Shown: positions 43,296 through 55,691 of the stretch, piece by piece
Layout of the letters: each line of letters opens with the position of its first letter
How positions within the stretch are numbered: the stretch's first letter is position 1
NCBI RefSeq assembly: GCF_013284055.1
Contig: NZ_CP054143.1
Coordinates: forward strand, 1,674,001-1,738,000
Direction: 5' to 3'
DNA from: Deefgea piscis
GTDB lineage: Bacteria > Pseudomonadota > Gammaproteobacteria > Burkholderiales > Chitinibacteraceae
Length of the DNA stretch: 64,000 bases
Made by a program: the position numbers and the translations under genes
The notes under the pieces: generated by a model
Told to the model about the DNA's origin: nothing
The model's database searches: none
Seen by the model: the letters and a program-made list of their open reading frames with translations, nothing else

Positions 43296-46113
43296 AACTT
43301 TAGAAATGGTGCACTGGGATTTCTGGCAAAGAATTTCAGTGCCGCTCGATGCGCAAATTGTGACTGTCGTCGGGCCAAATGGTTCGGGTAAGACCACTTT
43401 GCTTGACGCGCTGCGTACTATGTTGGCGCTGAAATGCTCCGGTCGTCGCGATTACAAGCGTTATGTTCGCAATAATAAAGAAAACATCGCTTGGTTGCGT
43501 GCTGTGGTGAGTAACCCACGCCGCAGCGGTGGTGGATTTTTTCCGTATTTGTTTTTTCCGCTGGCCAGTGAAACGGTGACGCTGTTTTGTCGGATTAAAA
43601 AGCAGGGCGGGGATTGGGTGCGGCAGTATGCGATTGCCGAAGGGGATGCGCAGCTCGATGGCACGACTGAAAATCATCTGCAATGGTTGGGGGTGGGGGA
43701 TTATCGCCGCCGCCTGGAGCAAGCCGGTTTAACCCCAGCGATTGCCGAGGTATTGGCCTTGGAGCAAGGTGATACGGATAAGCTGTGCGAATACTCCCCT
43801 AAAACACTGCTCGATTTGGTGTTTCAGGTGTTTGGCGACAAAGAAGTGCTCGATCATTATCAAGAAGCCAAGGTGCGTCTGCGTGAGGCAGAGGGCGAGT
43901 TGGATAAAATGAACCAGCAGTTGTCGCAACTGGGCTTGGATGTTGAGCGTTTTCGGATGCGCGCCAGTAGCTATTTGGAATGGTGCTCTTTAGGCACTGA
44001 TACTCAGCGCTTAGAGCAAGAGGTGATTCCAGCGTTGCAAGTGGCTGAGGCCAACGAGAATTTGCGGCATTACTTGATGCAGTTTAAGCAAAACCGTCGC
44101 AGTTTTTGGCATCGACGCGGTGATTTGGCGCAGCTAGAAAAGCAGCTAGCGGTGGCGCGCTTAGCGGCGCAGCAAACTTTGCAGGGTGAATCACAAAGCA
44201 AGGCTGATTACGATCTGCAGTTTCAAGCGTTCCAAGCGGTACGGGATGCAGCGCGTGATACTGAAAAACTAATCAAAGAGGGCGAACGCCTGCGTGAGTT
44301 GGCTGAGCGTGAGCACGGCGCGGATGCCGTGGGCTTGAATGACCGTTTGGGTGAATTAAAGCAGCAAGAGGGCGATCTTAAAATTTGGCTGAAAAATGCC
44401 AAAGAAGAACGCCAGCAATTATCCGAAGCGCAATTTGCCTTGCAAGCGGGTAAAGCGCCATCGCCTGAATTTGTGCGCCAAATGCGCTCCAGCCTTGATG
44501 CCGCAGGGATTCCTCATCAATTGCTGACCGAAATTTGCGAAGTGAAAGACAATACTTGGCAAGATGCGGTCGAGGCGCTGCTCGCGCCATCGAAGCATTT
44601 GATCTTGTTGCAGCGCGAATCGGATAAGCAGCGCGCATGGGAAGTGGGCGAGCGCCTGCGTTATCGCAGCTTTATTGTGTCTGAGCGCGAGCCTGCGCCA
44701 AGAGCGACTTTGGGTTCGATCTTAGAAATTCTCGACTTTAAAGCGCCGGTGCCCGCTTGGTTGGCGCGGCAATTGAATGGTATTCAGCGCGTTAAATCGG
44801 TTGAAGCGGGTGCACGCATTAATGGCGATTGGATTACCCGTGAGGGGTATCTGCGTGAACGCCGTGGTGCACGCTTTATCGGGGTAGATACCCGTGATTA
44901 CGCTTTTGGTGAAGCGGCACGTCATTCTCGCTTGGCCGATATTGCATTGCGTTTAAAAGCGCTGAACGAAGAAATTTTAAATAAAGAAGCCGATCTCAAT
45001 AGTTTGATGCGCGATATTGCGGCGATTACTCAGCAATTAATGGGTATGCAGGCGGTGGTTCAGCTGGCGAGTCGTCAGGCCGAATTGGCCGCTGCTGCCG
45101 CGCGTTATCCTGAAGAGCAAGCTGCGGTACAGCGTTTGGGGGCTGAACTCGCTGCAGCGCAAGCGGCGCTGGAGTCTTCTCGCGAAGGTCGTGCTGATTT
45201 ACGTTTGGGCGCACAAAAAATCGAGATTGAGCGCGATCAGTTACAACGCGCCATCGATGAAATGCAAGCGCAGTTGCAGCGTCAACGTAATGAAATCAGC
45301 CGGCAATTGACGTCGATTCGTACTTTGCGTGAGCAAGTGCCATCAGTTTGGCTGATGCCTGCCACGTTGCGCCAATTGAAGGAAGACTACAATAGCGTTG
45401 CTGAAGTGCGGCATATGATGCTGCGACAAACTGAGCAGTTAAGCCAAGCGCACTGGGAAAAAGACGAAACCATCGTGCAGCGCCGCGATAAATTGGTGAA
45501 CGATTACAAGGCGCTCGAAGGTGAGTCGCTCGGTCATCGCCAAGAAGTCGATCGCACCGCCCAGCTGACCGATGAAGCGCGTGCTGCATATATTAATAAA
45601 TTGCGCGCGACAGTTCGCGCCTATGGTCGTAATGTGAAAGGCTTGGGCGAGCTGGCTGGGATTGATGTTGAACTCGATATGCCACATTTGGAAAACGATG
45701 ATGTGGTGCTGGCGCAAGCTGGCTTAACGGCAAGGTTCAATTTCGATCAAAAAGGCATGATGGGTTTGAACGACGGCGAGGCGTCGGGTGGTCAGCAGGT
45801 GATGAAATCATTGATCTTGTTGATTGGCTTAATGATGGATGAAAGTAATCCATCAGGCTTTGTATTTATCGACGAGCCGTTCGCGCATTTGGATATTTTC
45901 AATATTGATCGTGTTGGCGCTTTCCTAAAAGCGACTAATGCGCAGTATTTGATTACCACGCCGCTTACACACAATACCAATGTGTATGGGCCGTCTGAAT
46001 TGACGCTGACAACGCGTAAAAAACGCCCCGGCGAGACTTGGGCACCGCTGATTATGCAAACGCGTCGCCGCACCGAGCCGCAGGATGCGAGTACACTAGC
46101 AATAACTATTTAA
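43282..46113 (+). CDS. SMC-like ATPase (JetC/MksB-like)
   Basis: This 943-residue protein has an N-terminal head with Walker A GPNGSGKTT (31-39), a first coiled-coil arm (about 190-400), a hinge-like globular middle (about 415-560; LLTEICEVKDNTWQDAVEALL), a second arm (about 570-770) and a C-terminal head with signature ASGGQ (834-838, where SMCs usually have SGG with Glu) and Walker B VFIDE (about 861-865). The arms are short compared with MukB or Smc. It should form a dimer that moves or traps DNA together with the kleisin and KITE subunits. AAGGAA lies about 6 nt before the ATG. Downstream is rlmL, not a JetD-type nuclease. Confidence 0.82.
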   Translation: MFQIKTLEMVHWDFWQRISVPLDAQIVTVVGPNGSGKTTLLDALRTMLALKCSGRRDYKRYVRNNKENIAWLRAVVSNPRRSGGGFFPYLFFPLASETVTLFCRIKKQGGDWVRQYAIAEGDAQLDGTTENHLQWLGVGDYRRRLEQAGLTPAIAEVLALEQGDTDKLCEYSPKTLLDLVFQVFGDKEVLDHYQEAKVRLREAEGELDKMNQQLSQLGLDVERFRMRASSYLEWCSLGTDTQRLEQEVIPALQVAEANENLRHYLMQFKQNRRSFWHRRGDLAQLEKQLAVARLAAQQTLQGESQSKADYDLQFQAFQAVRDAARDTEKLIKEGERLRELAEREHGADAVGLNDRLGELKQQEGDLKIWLKNAKEERQQLSEAQFALQAGKAPSPEFVRQMRSSLDAAGIPHQLLTEICEVKDNTWQDAVEALLAPSKHLILLQRESDKQRAWEVGERLRYRSFIVSEREPAPRATLGSILEILDFKAPVPAWLARQLNGIQRVKSVEAGARINGDWITREGYLRERRGARFIGVDTRDYAFGEAARHSRLADIALRLKALNEEILNKEADLNSLMRDIAAITQQLMGMQAVVQLASRQAELAAAAARYPEEQAAVQRLGAELAAAQAALESSREGRADLRLGAQKIEIERDQLQRAIDEMQAQLQRQRNEISRQLTSIRTLREQVPSVWLMPATLRQLKEDYNSVAEVRHMMLRQTEQLSQAHWEKDETIVQRRDKLVNDYKALEGESLGHRQEVDRTAQLTDEARAAYINKLRATVRAYGRNVKGLGELAGIDVELDMPHLENDDVVLAQAGLTARFNFDQKGMMGLNDGEASGGQQVMKSLILLIGLMMDESNPSGFVFIDEPFAHLDIFNIDRVGAFLKATNAQYLITTPLTHNTNVYGPSELTLTTRKKRPGETWAPLIMQTRRRTEPQDASTLAITI

Positions 46114-46131
46114 TTTTTAAAGAAGAAACTT

Positions 46132-47295
46132 GTGCTACAAATTTTTGATTTTTTTGCTCCTTGTCCACGTGGACTTGAAGTTGTACTAGAAAAAGAGCTC
46201 GAGGCGTTGGCGGCGAAGAAAATTCACGTCACCGATGGCGGTGTGGCTTTTTCTGGCCCGTGGACTTTGATGTATAAAGCCAATCTGCATTCACGCGTGG
46301 CGAGTCGGATTTTATGGAAATTGGTTGAAAAACCTTATCGTTCGGAAGACGATATTTTCCGTTTGGCACGTGATACCGAATGGGCGGATATTTTTGCGGT
46401 AGAAAACACCATTAAAGTGAGTGTTACCGCAGTGCGCTCGCCGGTACGCAGTACCAATTTTGTTGCGTTGAAAGTGAAAGACGGTATTTGCGATCGTTTC
46501 CGCCTTAAATGCGGTAATCGCCCTAGCGTAGATACTGAAGCACCCGATATGCGGATTAATGTGTACCTATCAGAGAAAAACGTCACGCTGTATTTAGATA
46601 CATCCGGTGAGCCGCTGTTTAAGCGTGGCTATCGTGTTGAAACCGGTGACGCGCCATTGCGTGAAAATCTAGCGGCGGGGATTTTATCCTTAAGCGGTTG
46701 GACGCCAGATCAAGCGTTTTATGATCCGATGTGCGGTTCGGGTACGTTCCTTGTTGAAGCGGCGATGATTGCGCGTCGCGTTGCGCCGGGTATGGATCGA
46801 CAATTTGCATTCCAAAAAATGCGCATGTACGACAAGTCTTTCTGGCAAAACATTTTGACTGAAGCAAAAGCACAAGAACTTAGTGCTGCGCCAAATATCA
46901 TTATGGGTAGTGATGTATCGAGCACCGTATTGGTTCACGCCAAAGCCAATATTGAAGCGGCTGGCATGCAAGACAGTATTCAGTTGAAGCAATTGAATGT
47001 ACTTGATGCCAAACCACCAGCAGAATCTGGCGTGTGGGTTTGTAATCCTCCCTATGGTGCACGGATGGATGAGAAAGAGCATTTGGCTAGTTTGTATCCA
47101 CAGTGGGCAACACTATTAAAGCAACGCTTTGCCGGTTGGAATACTTATTTCCTCACTGCCGACTTAGATATGCCTAAACATATGCGTTTGAAGGCGTCAA
47201 AACGCACGGTATTGTTTAATGGCCCACTGGAATGCCGCTTGTTTGAGTACAAAATGATTGCTGGCGGCAATCGGGATAAGCCAAAAGAAGAATAA
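46132..47295 (+). CDS. rlmL: THUMP-domain 23S rRNA guanine-N2 methyltransferase (RlmL N-terminal type)
   Basis: This 387-residue protein has a THUMP domain (about 45-165, RNA binding) and a Rossmann methyltransferase domain with the SAM-binding DPMCGSGTFLVEAAM and the catalytic NPPY (305-308, in CNPPYGAR). It corresponds to the m2G2445-forming half of E. coli RlmL; the second half (RlmK) is absent, as usual outside gammaproteobacteria. GTG 46132 follows a purine-rich stretch. The gap to the SMC gene is 18 bp, so it may be cotranscribed, but it is a housekeeping enzyme. It is followed by a strong terminator. Confidence 0.88.
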   Translation: MLQIFDFFAPCPRGLEVVLEKELEALAAKKIHVTDGGVAFSGPWTLMYKANLHSRVASRILWKLVEKPYRSEDDIFRLARDTEWADIFAVENTIKVSVTAVRSPVRSTNFVALKVKDGICDRFRLKCGNRPSVDTEAPDMRINVYLSEKNVTLYLDTSGEPLFKRGYRVETGDAPLRENLAAGILSLSGWTPDQAFYDPMCGSGTFLVEAAMIARRVAPGMDRQFAFQKMRMYDKSFWQNILTEAKAQELSAAPNIIMGSDVSSTVLVHAKANIEAAGMQDSIQLKQLNVLDAKPPAESGVWVCNPPYGARMDEKEHLASLYPQWATLLKQRFAGWNTYFLTADLDMPKHMRLKASKRTVLFNGPLECRLFEYKMIAGGNRDKPKEE

Positions 47296-47331
47296 ACAGT
47301 ACGTTTTAACTGTTTTTATGTGATTACAAAG

Positions 47332-47362
47332 CAAGGGCGCGATAGCGCCCTTGTTTGTTTTT
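47332..47362 (+). terminator. Intrinsic terminator after rlmL
   Basis: CAAGGGCGC (47332-47340) pairs with GCGCCCTTG (47345-47353) around GATA, followed by TTTGTTTTTG. Confidence 0.9.
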
Positions 47363-47448
47363 GTCGTTTGCTGCATTTTTGAGTTAAATCTGATTCTATA
47401 TAAATCAATAACTTATCACCTTGCCTCGGTTTTCTTTGCAACTAGGTG

Positions 47449-47477
47449 TTGACGGATTTTAGGTGGGTGGGTATAGT
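47449..47477 (+). promoter_or_regulatory. rRNA operon promoter
   Basis: TTGACG (47449-47454) and TATAGT (47472-47477) are 17 bp apart. A GC-rich discriminator (TCGGCCTC) follows, typical for stringently controlled rRNA promoters. Confidence 0.88.
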
Positions 47478-47547
47478 TCGGCCTCTCTGCTGCTGACACA
47501 GCAAACGAAACAAGCGGTTTTCCAGCTGGTTTCGGTGTCTAAGCCAC

Positions 47548-47586
47548 TGATCTTTAACAAAATACAGCCGATGAGTGTGAGTGCTT
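47548..47586 (+). promoter_or_regulatory. rrn leader: boxA and 5' arm of the 16S processing stem
   Basis: TGATCTTTAACAAAAT (47548-47563) is a boxA-like antitermination site; a second copy is in the spacer at 49571. From 47565 to 47586 the leader can pair over 22 positions (one G-U) with 49256-49277, after the 16S gene. This is the expected RNase III cleavage stem of pre-16S RNA. Confidence 0.8.
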
Positions 47587-47700
47587 GGTTTGCCAGTCAA
47601 ACAAGTGCTTACACTCAAGATTTAAAAGAAATCTTGGTTTTTAACCAAGTGTTTCTTTGAGTAATGAGTACTAAGCCAAGTATGTAAATTCAGCTAGATT

Positions 47701-49235
<1,535 letters not shown>

Positions 49236-49255
49236 AAGAGAAAGATTGGTAGATT

Positions 49256-49277
49256 AAGTACTCACACTCATCGGCTG
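49256..49277 (+). promoter_or_regulatory. 3' arm of the 16S processing stem
   Basis: This stretch pairs with 47565-47586 in the leader over 22 positions, with one G-U pair. It lies between the 16S end and tRNA-Ile. Confidence 0.75.
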
Positions 49278-49298
49278 TAGATTTGAAAGAAACGATAT

Positions 49299-49375
49299 GG
49301 GTCAGTAGCTCAGTTGGTTAGAGCACCGTGTTGATAACGCGGGGGTCATAGGTTCGATTCCTATCTGACCCACCA
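49299..49375 (+). tRNA. tRNA-Ile (GAT anticodon)
   Basis: The 77-nt gene has the acceptor stem GGGTCAG with CTGACCC, discriminator A and encoded CCA. The anticodon loop is TTGATAA, giving GAT. D-arm and T-arm (GGTTCGATTCC) are normal. It is in the 16S-23S spacer. Confidence 0.98.
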
Positions 49376-49382
49376 GTATCAC

Positions 49383-49458
49383 GGGGGTTTAGCTCATCTG
49401 GTAGAGCACCTGCTTTGCAAGCAGGGGGTGAACGGTTCGAGTCCGTTAACCTCCACCA
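49383..49458 (+). tRNA. tRNA-Ala (TGC anticodon)
   Basis: The 76-nt gene has the acceptor stem GGGGGTT with AACCTCC (one G-U), discriminator A and encoded CCA. The anticodon loop TTTGCAA gives TGC. It is 7 bp after tRNA-Ile, the normal order in proteobacterial rrn spacers. Confidence 0.98.
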
Positions 49459-49818
49459 TTATCTGCTGTAGAAAATAGAATTCTATGTATTGCACGTTGT
49501 TATGTGCAGTGTATTTTATTCTGGTTTCTAAAATTAGAATGATTAGTCATTTAATGATTAATTAAATATCGCTCTTTAACAAAATAGAAGAAGTAATTAA
49601 TTCCAATAAACATTGTAATGGAATTAGATTTGAGAATAACTGCTTGCAGTTGTTATTGAGTTTAGTTTCAAAGTAAAAATATTGGGTTGATTGTATCTGT
49701 TCAGTTGTGCTGGTCTCATGCCAGTGTAACTGAACCGCAAGTGAAATGAGAACTCACTTGCAAGTCGCAAATACGATTTCAGTAATCTGAGATACGTTTT
49801 ACGTGTTTGAGGTTATAG
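49459..49818 (+). other. rrn spacer between tRNA-Ala and 23S
   Basis: This 360-bp stretch holds no gene. It contains a second boxA (GCTCTTTAACAAAAT from 49571) and, at its end, GGTTATAGGATCAAGC (49811-49826), which pairs perfectly with 52702-52717 at the 3' end of 23S and forms the RNase III processing stem of pre-23S RNA. Confidence 0.8.
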
Positions 49819-52711
<2,893 letters not shown>

Positions 52712-52935
52712 ATAACCTGAAGCGCGTAGTGCGACGATGGATATAATTGACCCAAAGTAGGACGGTGTGAAAGCGCTGAACTACAAAAAATACTTAAATG
52801 GTGTTGATTGGTGTGTAGTATAATTACTTCTTCTATTGATTTTACGAGTTAGCGTTGTAGGTTGCGGTCTGAAAAGATAGCGGCTGAATGCGATAACTCT
52901 CGTGTAGCTCGAAAGAGTTGCACCAGACAGTTTAA

Positions 52936-53053
52936 TGTCTGGCGACCATAGCGAGGTGGTCCCACTCCTTCCCATCCCGAACAGGACAGTGAAACACCTC
53001 AGCGCCGATGATAGTGCGGATTGCCCGTGTGAAAGTAGGTCATTGCCAGACTT
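52936..53053 (+). rRNA. rrf: 5S ribosomal RNA
   Basis: The ends TGTCTGGC and GCCAGAC pair, and the internal GGTGGTCCCAC and CCGAACAGGACAGTGAAA are conserved 5S sequences. Length is about 118. The exact 3' end is uncertain by one or two bases. Confidence 0.95.
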
Positions 53054-53063
53054 CCCTATAGAG

Positions 53064-53092
53064 AAGCCCGATTCGAAAGAGTCGGGCTTTTT
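53064..53092 (+). terminator. Intrinsic terminator of the rRNA operon
   Basis: AAGCCCGATTC (53064-53074) pairs with GAGTCGGGCTT (53079-53089) with one T-G pair and a GAAA loop, followed by TTT. The remaining 150 bp up to nnrD show no gene. Confidence 0.92.
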
Positions 53093-53246
53093 GCTATGCG
53101 TCGTTTCGGTGCTGGAGTACAAATTGTAGATACCGATGTACTGTATCTCTTCCTAGCCCTTGCAATATATACTGCTGAGGAATATACCTGTCGTTATTGT
53201 TTATTGCTAATCTTGTTTGAAACTCGAATTTAGCAATGTGCTTGAC

Positions 53247-54083
53247 TTAGTTTAATTGTAGATTGAGTTCTTCACGCACCAATAAACAGGTTTCGCTGGC
53301 GGTTAGACCAATACCATTGGGATGTTTTTTTCTCCATGAATCGGCGGCGCAGCCATGTAAATAGGCTGCGCAACAGCTTGCTTCTATTGCGCTTAGGCCT
53401 TGTGCCAATAGTGCTAGGACAACCCCACTCAAGACATCGCCCTGCCCAGCACTACTCAGTGCTGAATTGCCACTCGTATTGATCCAAATCTCCTGTTGAT
53501 TGGCGATTAAAGTGTTGCTGCCTTTAAGGATAGTGTGACAACAAAACTCATTACTCAGCGTTTTGACGGCTGTTTCACGTTGAGCTTGTACTGTTTCTGT
53601 GGGGCACTGAAGCAGACGTGCCGCTTCGGCAGGGTGAGGGGTAATGATTGTTACTGCGGCTCGAGTGCGCAGTAGTGATTGAAACTCAGATTCTTGCGCA
53701 ATTAAGTTCAATGCATCAGCATCAAGTACTAATGGCAAGCAACTCATTAAACAGTGATGTAATAGCTCGGTTGCTTGTTGGGATTGCCCTAAACCTGGGC
53801 CGATGAGTAAATGACTTGGGTTTTGTTTTAATATTTGATTCGTAGCGACAATCATCAATTCCGGCTGACTTGGATCAACGAGTAGCCGTGAGTCTAATAA
53901 GCCAATCCAAATCTTGCCGACCCCTAAATGCAGTGCTGCGCGTCCTGCAAGTAATGCCGCACCAATCATTCCTGATGCACCGCCTAGTATACCCACGCTC
54001 CCGTAGAGGCCTTTGTGGGTATCTAATGGTCGAATTAATTGTCGTAAAGCAGGAAGTAGTTCAGAGCTGGCTCGAAGTGTCAT
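53247..54083 (-). CDS. nnrD: ADP-dependent NAD(P)H-hydrate dehydratase
   Basis: This repairs hydrated NAD(P)H. The 278-residue protein has the ribokinase-like fold of the YjeF C-terminal domain: GSVGILGGASGMIGAALLAG, LLIGPGLGQ, PLVLDADALNLI, TPHPAEAARLL and the catalytic SSAGQGDVLSGV loop. The N-terminal epimerase domain found in fused YjeF proteins is absent, so the gene is the stand-alone form. The gene overlaps the stop of the YcgR-like gene by 1 bp. Confidence 0.92.
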   Translation of the reverse strand: MTLRASSELLPALRQLIRPLDTHKGLYGSVGILGGASGMIGAALLAGRAALHLGVGKIWIGLLDSRLLVDPSQPELMIVATNQILKQNPSHLLIGPGLGQSQQATELLHHCLMSCLPLVLDADALNLIAQESEFQSLLRTRAAVTIITPHPAEAARLLQCPTETVQAQRETAVKTLSNEFCCHTILKGSNTLIANQQEIWINTSGNSALSSAGQGDVLSGVVLALLAQGLSAIEASCCAAYLHGCAADSWRKKHPNGIGLTASETCLLVREELNLQLN

Positions 54084-54826
54084 TATTCTAGTGCCAAGCG
54101 CTTGCGTTCAACATGGTTGATATAGCGCTGTACCAAGGTTTGCCCTGAACCGGATAAATTAATAAATCGACAACCACTACGAATGGTGCGGATGCCGTTT
54201 TTCATAATCAGTTCATTACTCGTGCATATTTCAATATCTGCGGTAATCAGACCTATTTGGGGTAACTCAATACGGCAATTGTGCAAAATACTGCCAATTT
54301 CGAGTGAAATATCAGGCACAAAGCCGAGTAGGCCAACTCCACCAAGGCTAATATCTGACATTGAAATCTCGACATCGCCACCTTGTTGTAATGGTATAAG
54401 ACAAGATAATGGGGTCGATAATGGAATCGAGAGCCGGTAAAAATCTCGACGTTGCAAACTCAGCATTTGCGTTGGAAATAAACAATCAATAGCAGCTTGT
54501 TCATTAATACTTGTGGCCGCACTCACGATTAAATCAAATTGATAATGAATGCTATTAATGTGTGCAACGCAACAGATTGTTTTTGCAGAAAGTAGCCGTT
54601 GATTTAACTCTGCATTTCGGCCTAGATCGAAAATAAGATTGTTTTGATTTACCTGAAGTAATGCACTCAAAATAAATACATCACTTTGTTGATTGGCATA
54701 CAGACAAACTAATTCAGGTTTTTTAGCTAGCCGAGTTAATACAAGAAAAATCTCATCGCGATCATGGACTAAATAAGGGCTAGGGTCTTTGAGCCGAATC
54801 GGCGTTAATGAGGAGTTGCTAGCCAT
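54083..54826 (-). CDS. YcgR-like flagellar brake protein with PilZ domain
   Basis: This 247-residue protein has an N-terminal YcgR-type beta domain (about 15-120) and a C-terminal PilZ domain that binds c-di-GMP. The PilZ signature is intact: RDFYR (127-131, RxxxR) and DISLGG (158-163, D/NxSxxG). In enterobacteria YcgR slows the flagellar motor when c-di-GMP is high. It gives this window a second c-di-GMP receptor next to LapD. It is the middle gene of a three-gene minus-strand group. Confidence 0.85.
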   Translation of the reverse strand: MASNSSLTPIRLKDPSPYLVHDRDEIFLVLTRLAKKPELVCLYANQQSDVFILSALLQVNQNNLIFDLGRNAELNQRLLSAKTICCVAHINSIHYQFDLIVSAATSINEQAAIDCLFPTQMLSLQRRDFYRLSIPLSTPLSCLIPLQQGGDVEISMSDISLGGVGLLGFVPDISLEIGSILHNCRIELPQIGLITADIEICTSNELIMKNGIRTIRSGCRFINLSGSGQTLVQRYINHVERKRLALE

Positions 54827-54835
54827 AATTTAATC

Positions 54836-55444
54836 CTATTCCTCTGATGCAAGAGTTTGTGTCGATTGACAGTCTGCAATCAGTTGTTGAAGTTGTCGGT
54901 AATTAGCGCGCTCATTTTTTTTGGCGTATTGATGACGGGCGACACTGGGCAATATTTGTAAATGTACTTCTGTTTGATCAAACCAGAAAGCAATTGTTGG
55001 AGAATCGGTTTGACGATATTGCGTCTTTCTCTCTTTACTTGAGTAGTCTATTTGTTGATTTAATAAAAATATTTCAACAATTTTGGGGTCATCAGAGTAA
55101 ACCAAGAGATTGATATCGGAATGCTTGCTGGCATTACCCTTGAGTATCGAACCCACGAGATATGGCTCAAATTGCTGGAAAAAAAGCATTAAAGCCAATG
55201 CTTTTTGGCGTAATTTAAGTAAATCTTCATCAAAATCGGGGCAAAATAAGTGCTGATAATGCGCCATTGCAGCTTCTATTTCAGCAGTGCAAGCGCCGAT
55301 CTCTTTGCTGGATAAGCCTAATTCGAGACAGGCTTGACGACGTGCTTGCTCAAAATTTTTAGCTCGACCCTCGTGTATCAATTGTGCCGCACGTTGGGCC
55401 ATTTTATCGCGGTGGGAAGATATTAATGTCGTTGTGATAGACAT
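54836..55444 (-). CDS. Nucleotidyltransferase-fold hypothetical protein
   Basis: This 202-residue protein has an N-terminal helical part (about 1-90) and a nucleotidyltransferase-like core with GS (98-99) and SDIN (109-112), where active enzymes have SDID; the third acidic residue is also not clear (EVHLQIL). It may thus be inactive or bind nucleotides without transfer. The function is unknown. AAGGAA lies before ATG 55444. It is the first gene of the group with ycgR and nnrD. Confidence 0.65.
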   Translation of the reverse strand: MSITTTLISSHRDKMAQRAAQLIHEGRAKNFEQARRQACLELGLSSKEIGACTAEIEAAMAHYQHLFCPDFDEDLLKLRQKALALMLFFQQFEPYLVGSILKGNASKHSDINLLVYSDDPKIVEIFLLNQQIDYSSKERKTQYRQTDSPTIAFWFDQTEVHLQILPSVARHQYAKKNERANYRQLQQLIADCQSTQTLASEE

Positions 55445-55538
55445 ACCGTCTTTCCTTGTAGCACGAGTTCAAGGGAGAGTAATGCATCAATACATCATTA
55501 TGGCAGGACAATGTTTTAACAACAGCATAATTTATAGG

Positions 55539-55598
55539 CCGATGTATATCGATGAAGCCTAATTAACATCTGGCTCCTAAAGATATACATCGGTTTTT
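55539..55598 (+). repeat. Nested hairpin element upstream of the nucleotidyltransferase gene
   Basis: CCGATGTATATC (55539-55550) pairs perfectly with GATATACATCGG (55582-55593), followed by TTTTT. The 31-nt loop contains AGCC and GGCT that can also pair. The T-run is on the plus strand, although both neighbouring genes run on the minus strand. Size and layout recall the elements at 24346 and 25677. Confidence 0.6.
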
Positions 55599-55691
55599 CT
55601 ATCATTGAGTCATTAAAACGACGGCGATTTAACTCAGTAGATTACGGTTAATTAATCTGTGCTTGCTGCGTTATTTTTCGTCAACTGAGCG

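Noticed and set aside
45990-45999. GCCGTCTGAA, the core of the Neisseria DNA uptake sequence, inside the SMC gene; a related 3' part at about 14117.
   Set aside because: Only one full core in 64 kb and no second copy in inverted orientation. Real uptake sequences are far more frequent, so this is chance.
42103-46113. Assignment of the SMC operon as MukBEF.
   Set aside because: The ATPase is far shorter than MukB and the gene order kleisin-KITE-SMC fits JetABC/MksFEB better.
46132-47295. The rlmL-like methyltransferase as effector of the SMC system.
   Set aside because: It has the THUMP domain and NPPY motif of a housekeeping rRNA methyltransferase. The short gap (18 bp) is not enough to make it part of the system.
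47463-47660. Open frame of 65 codons in the rRNA leader.
   Set aside because: It starts at the -10 element and covers boxA and the processing stem, which explain the sequence better.
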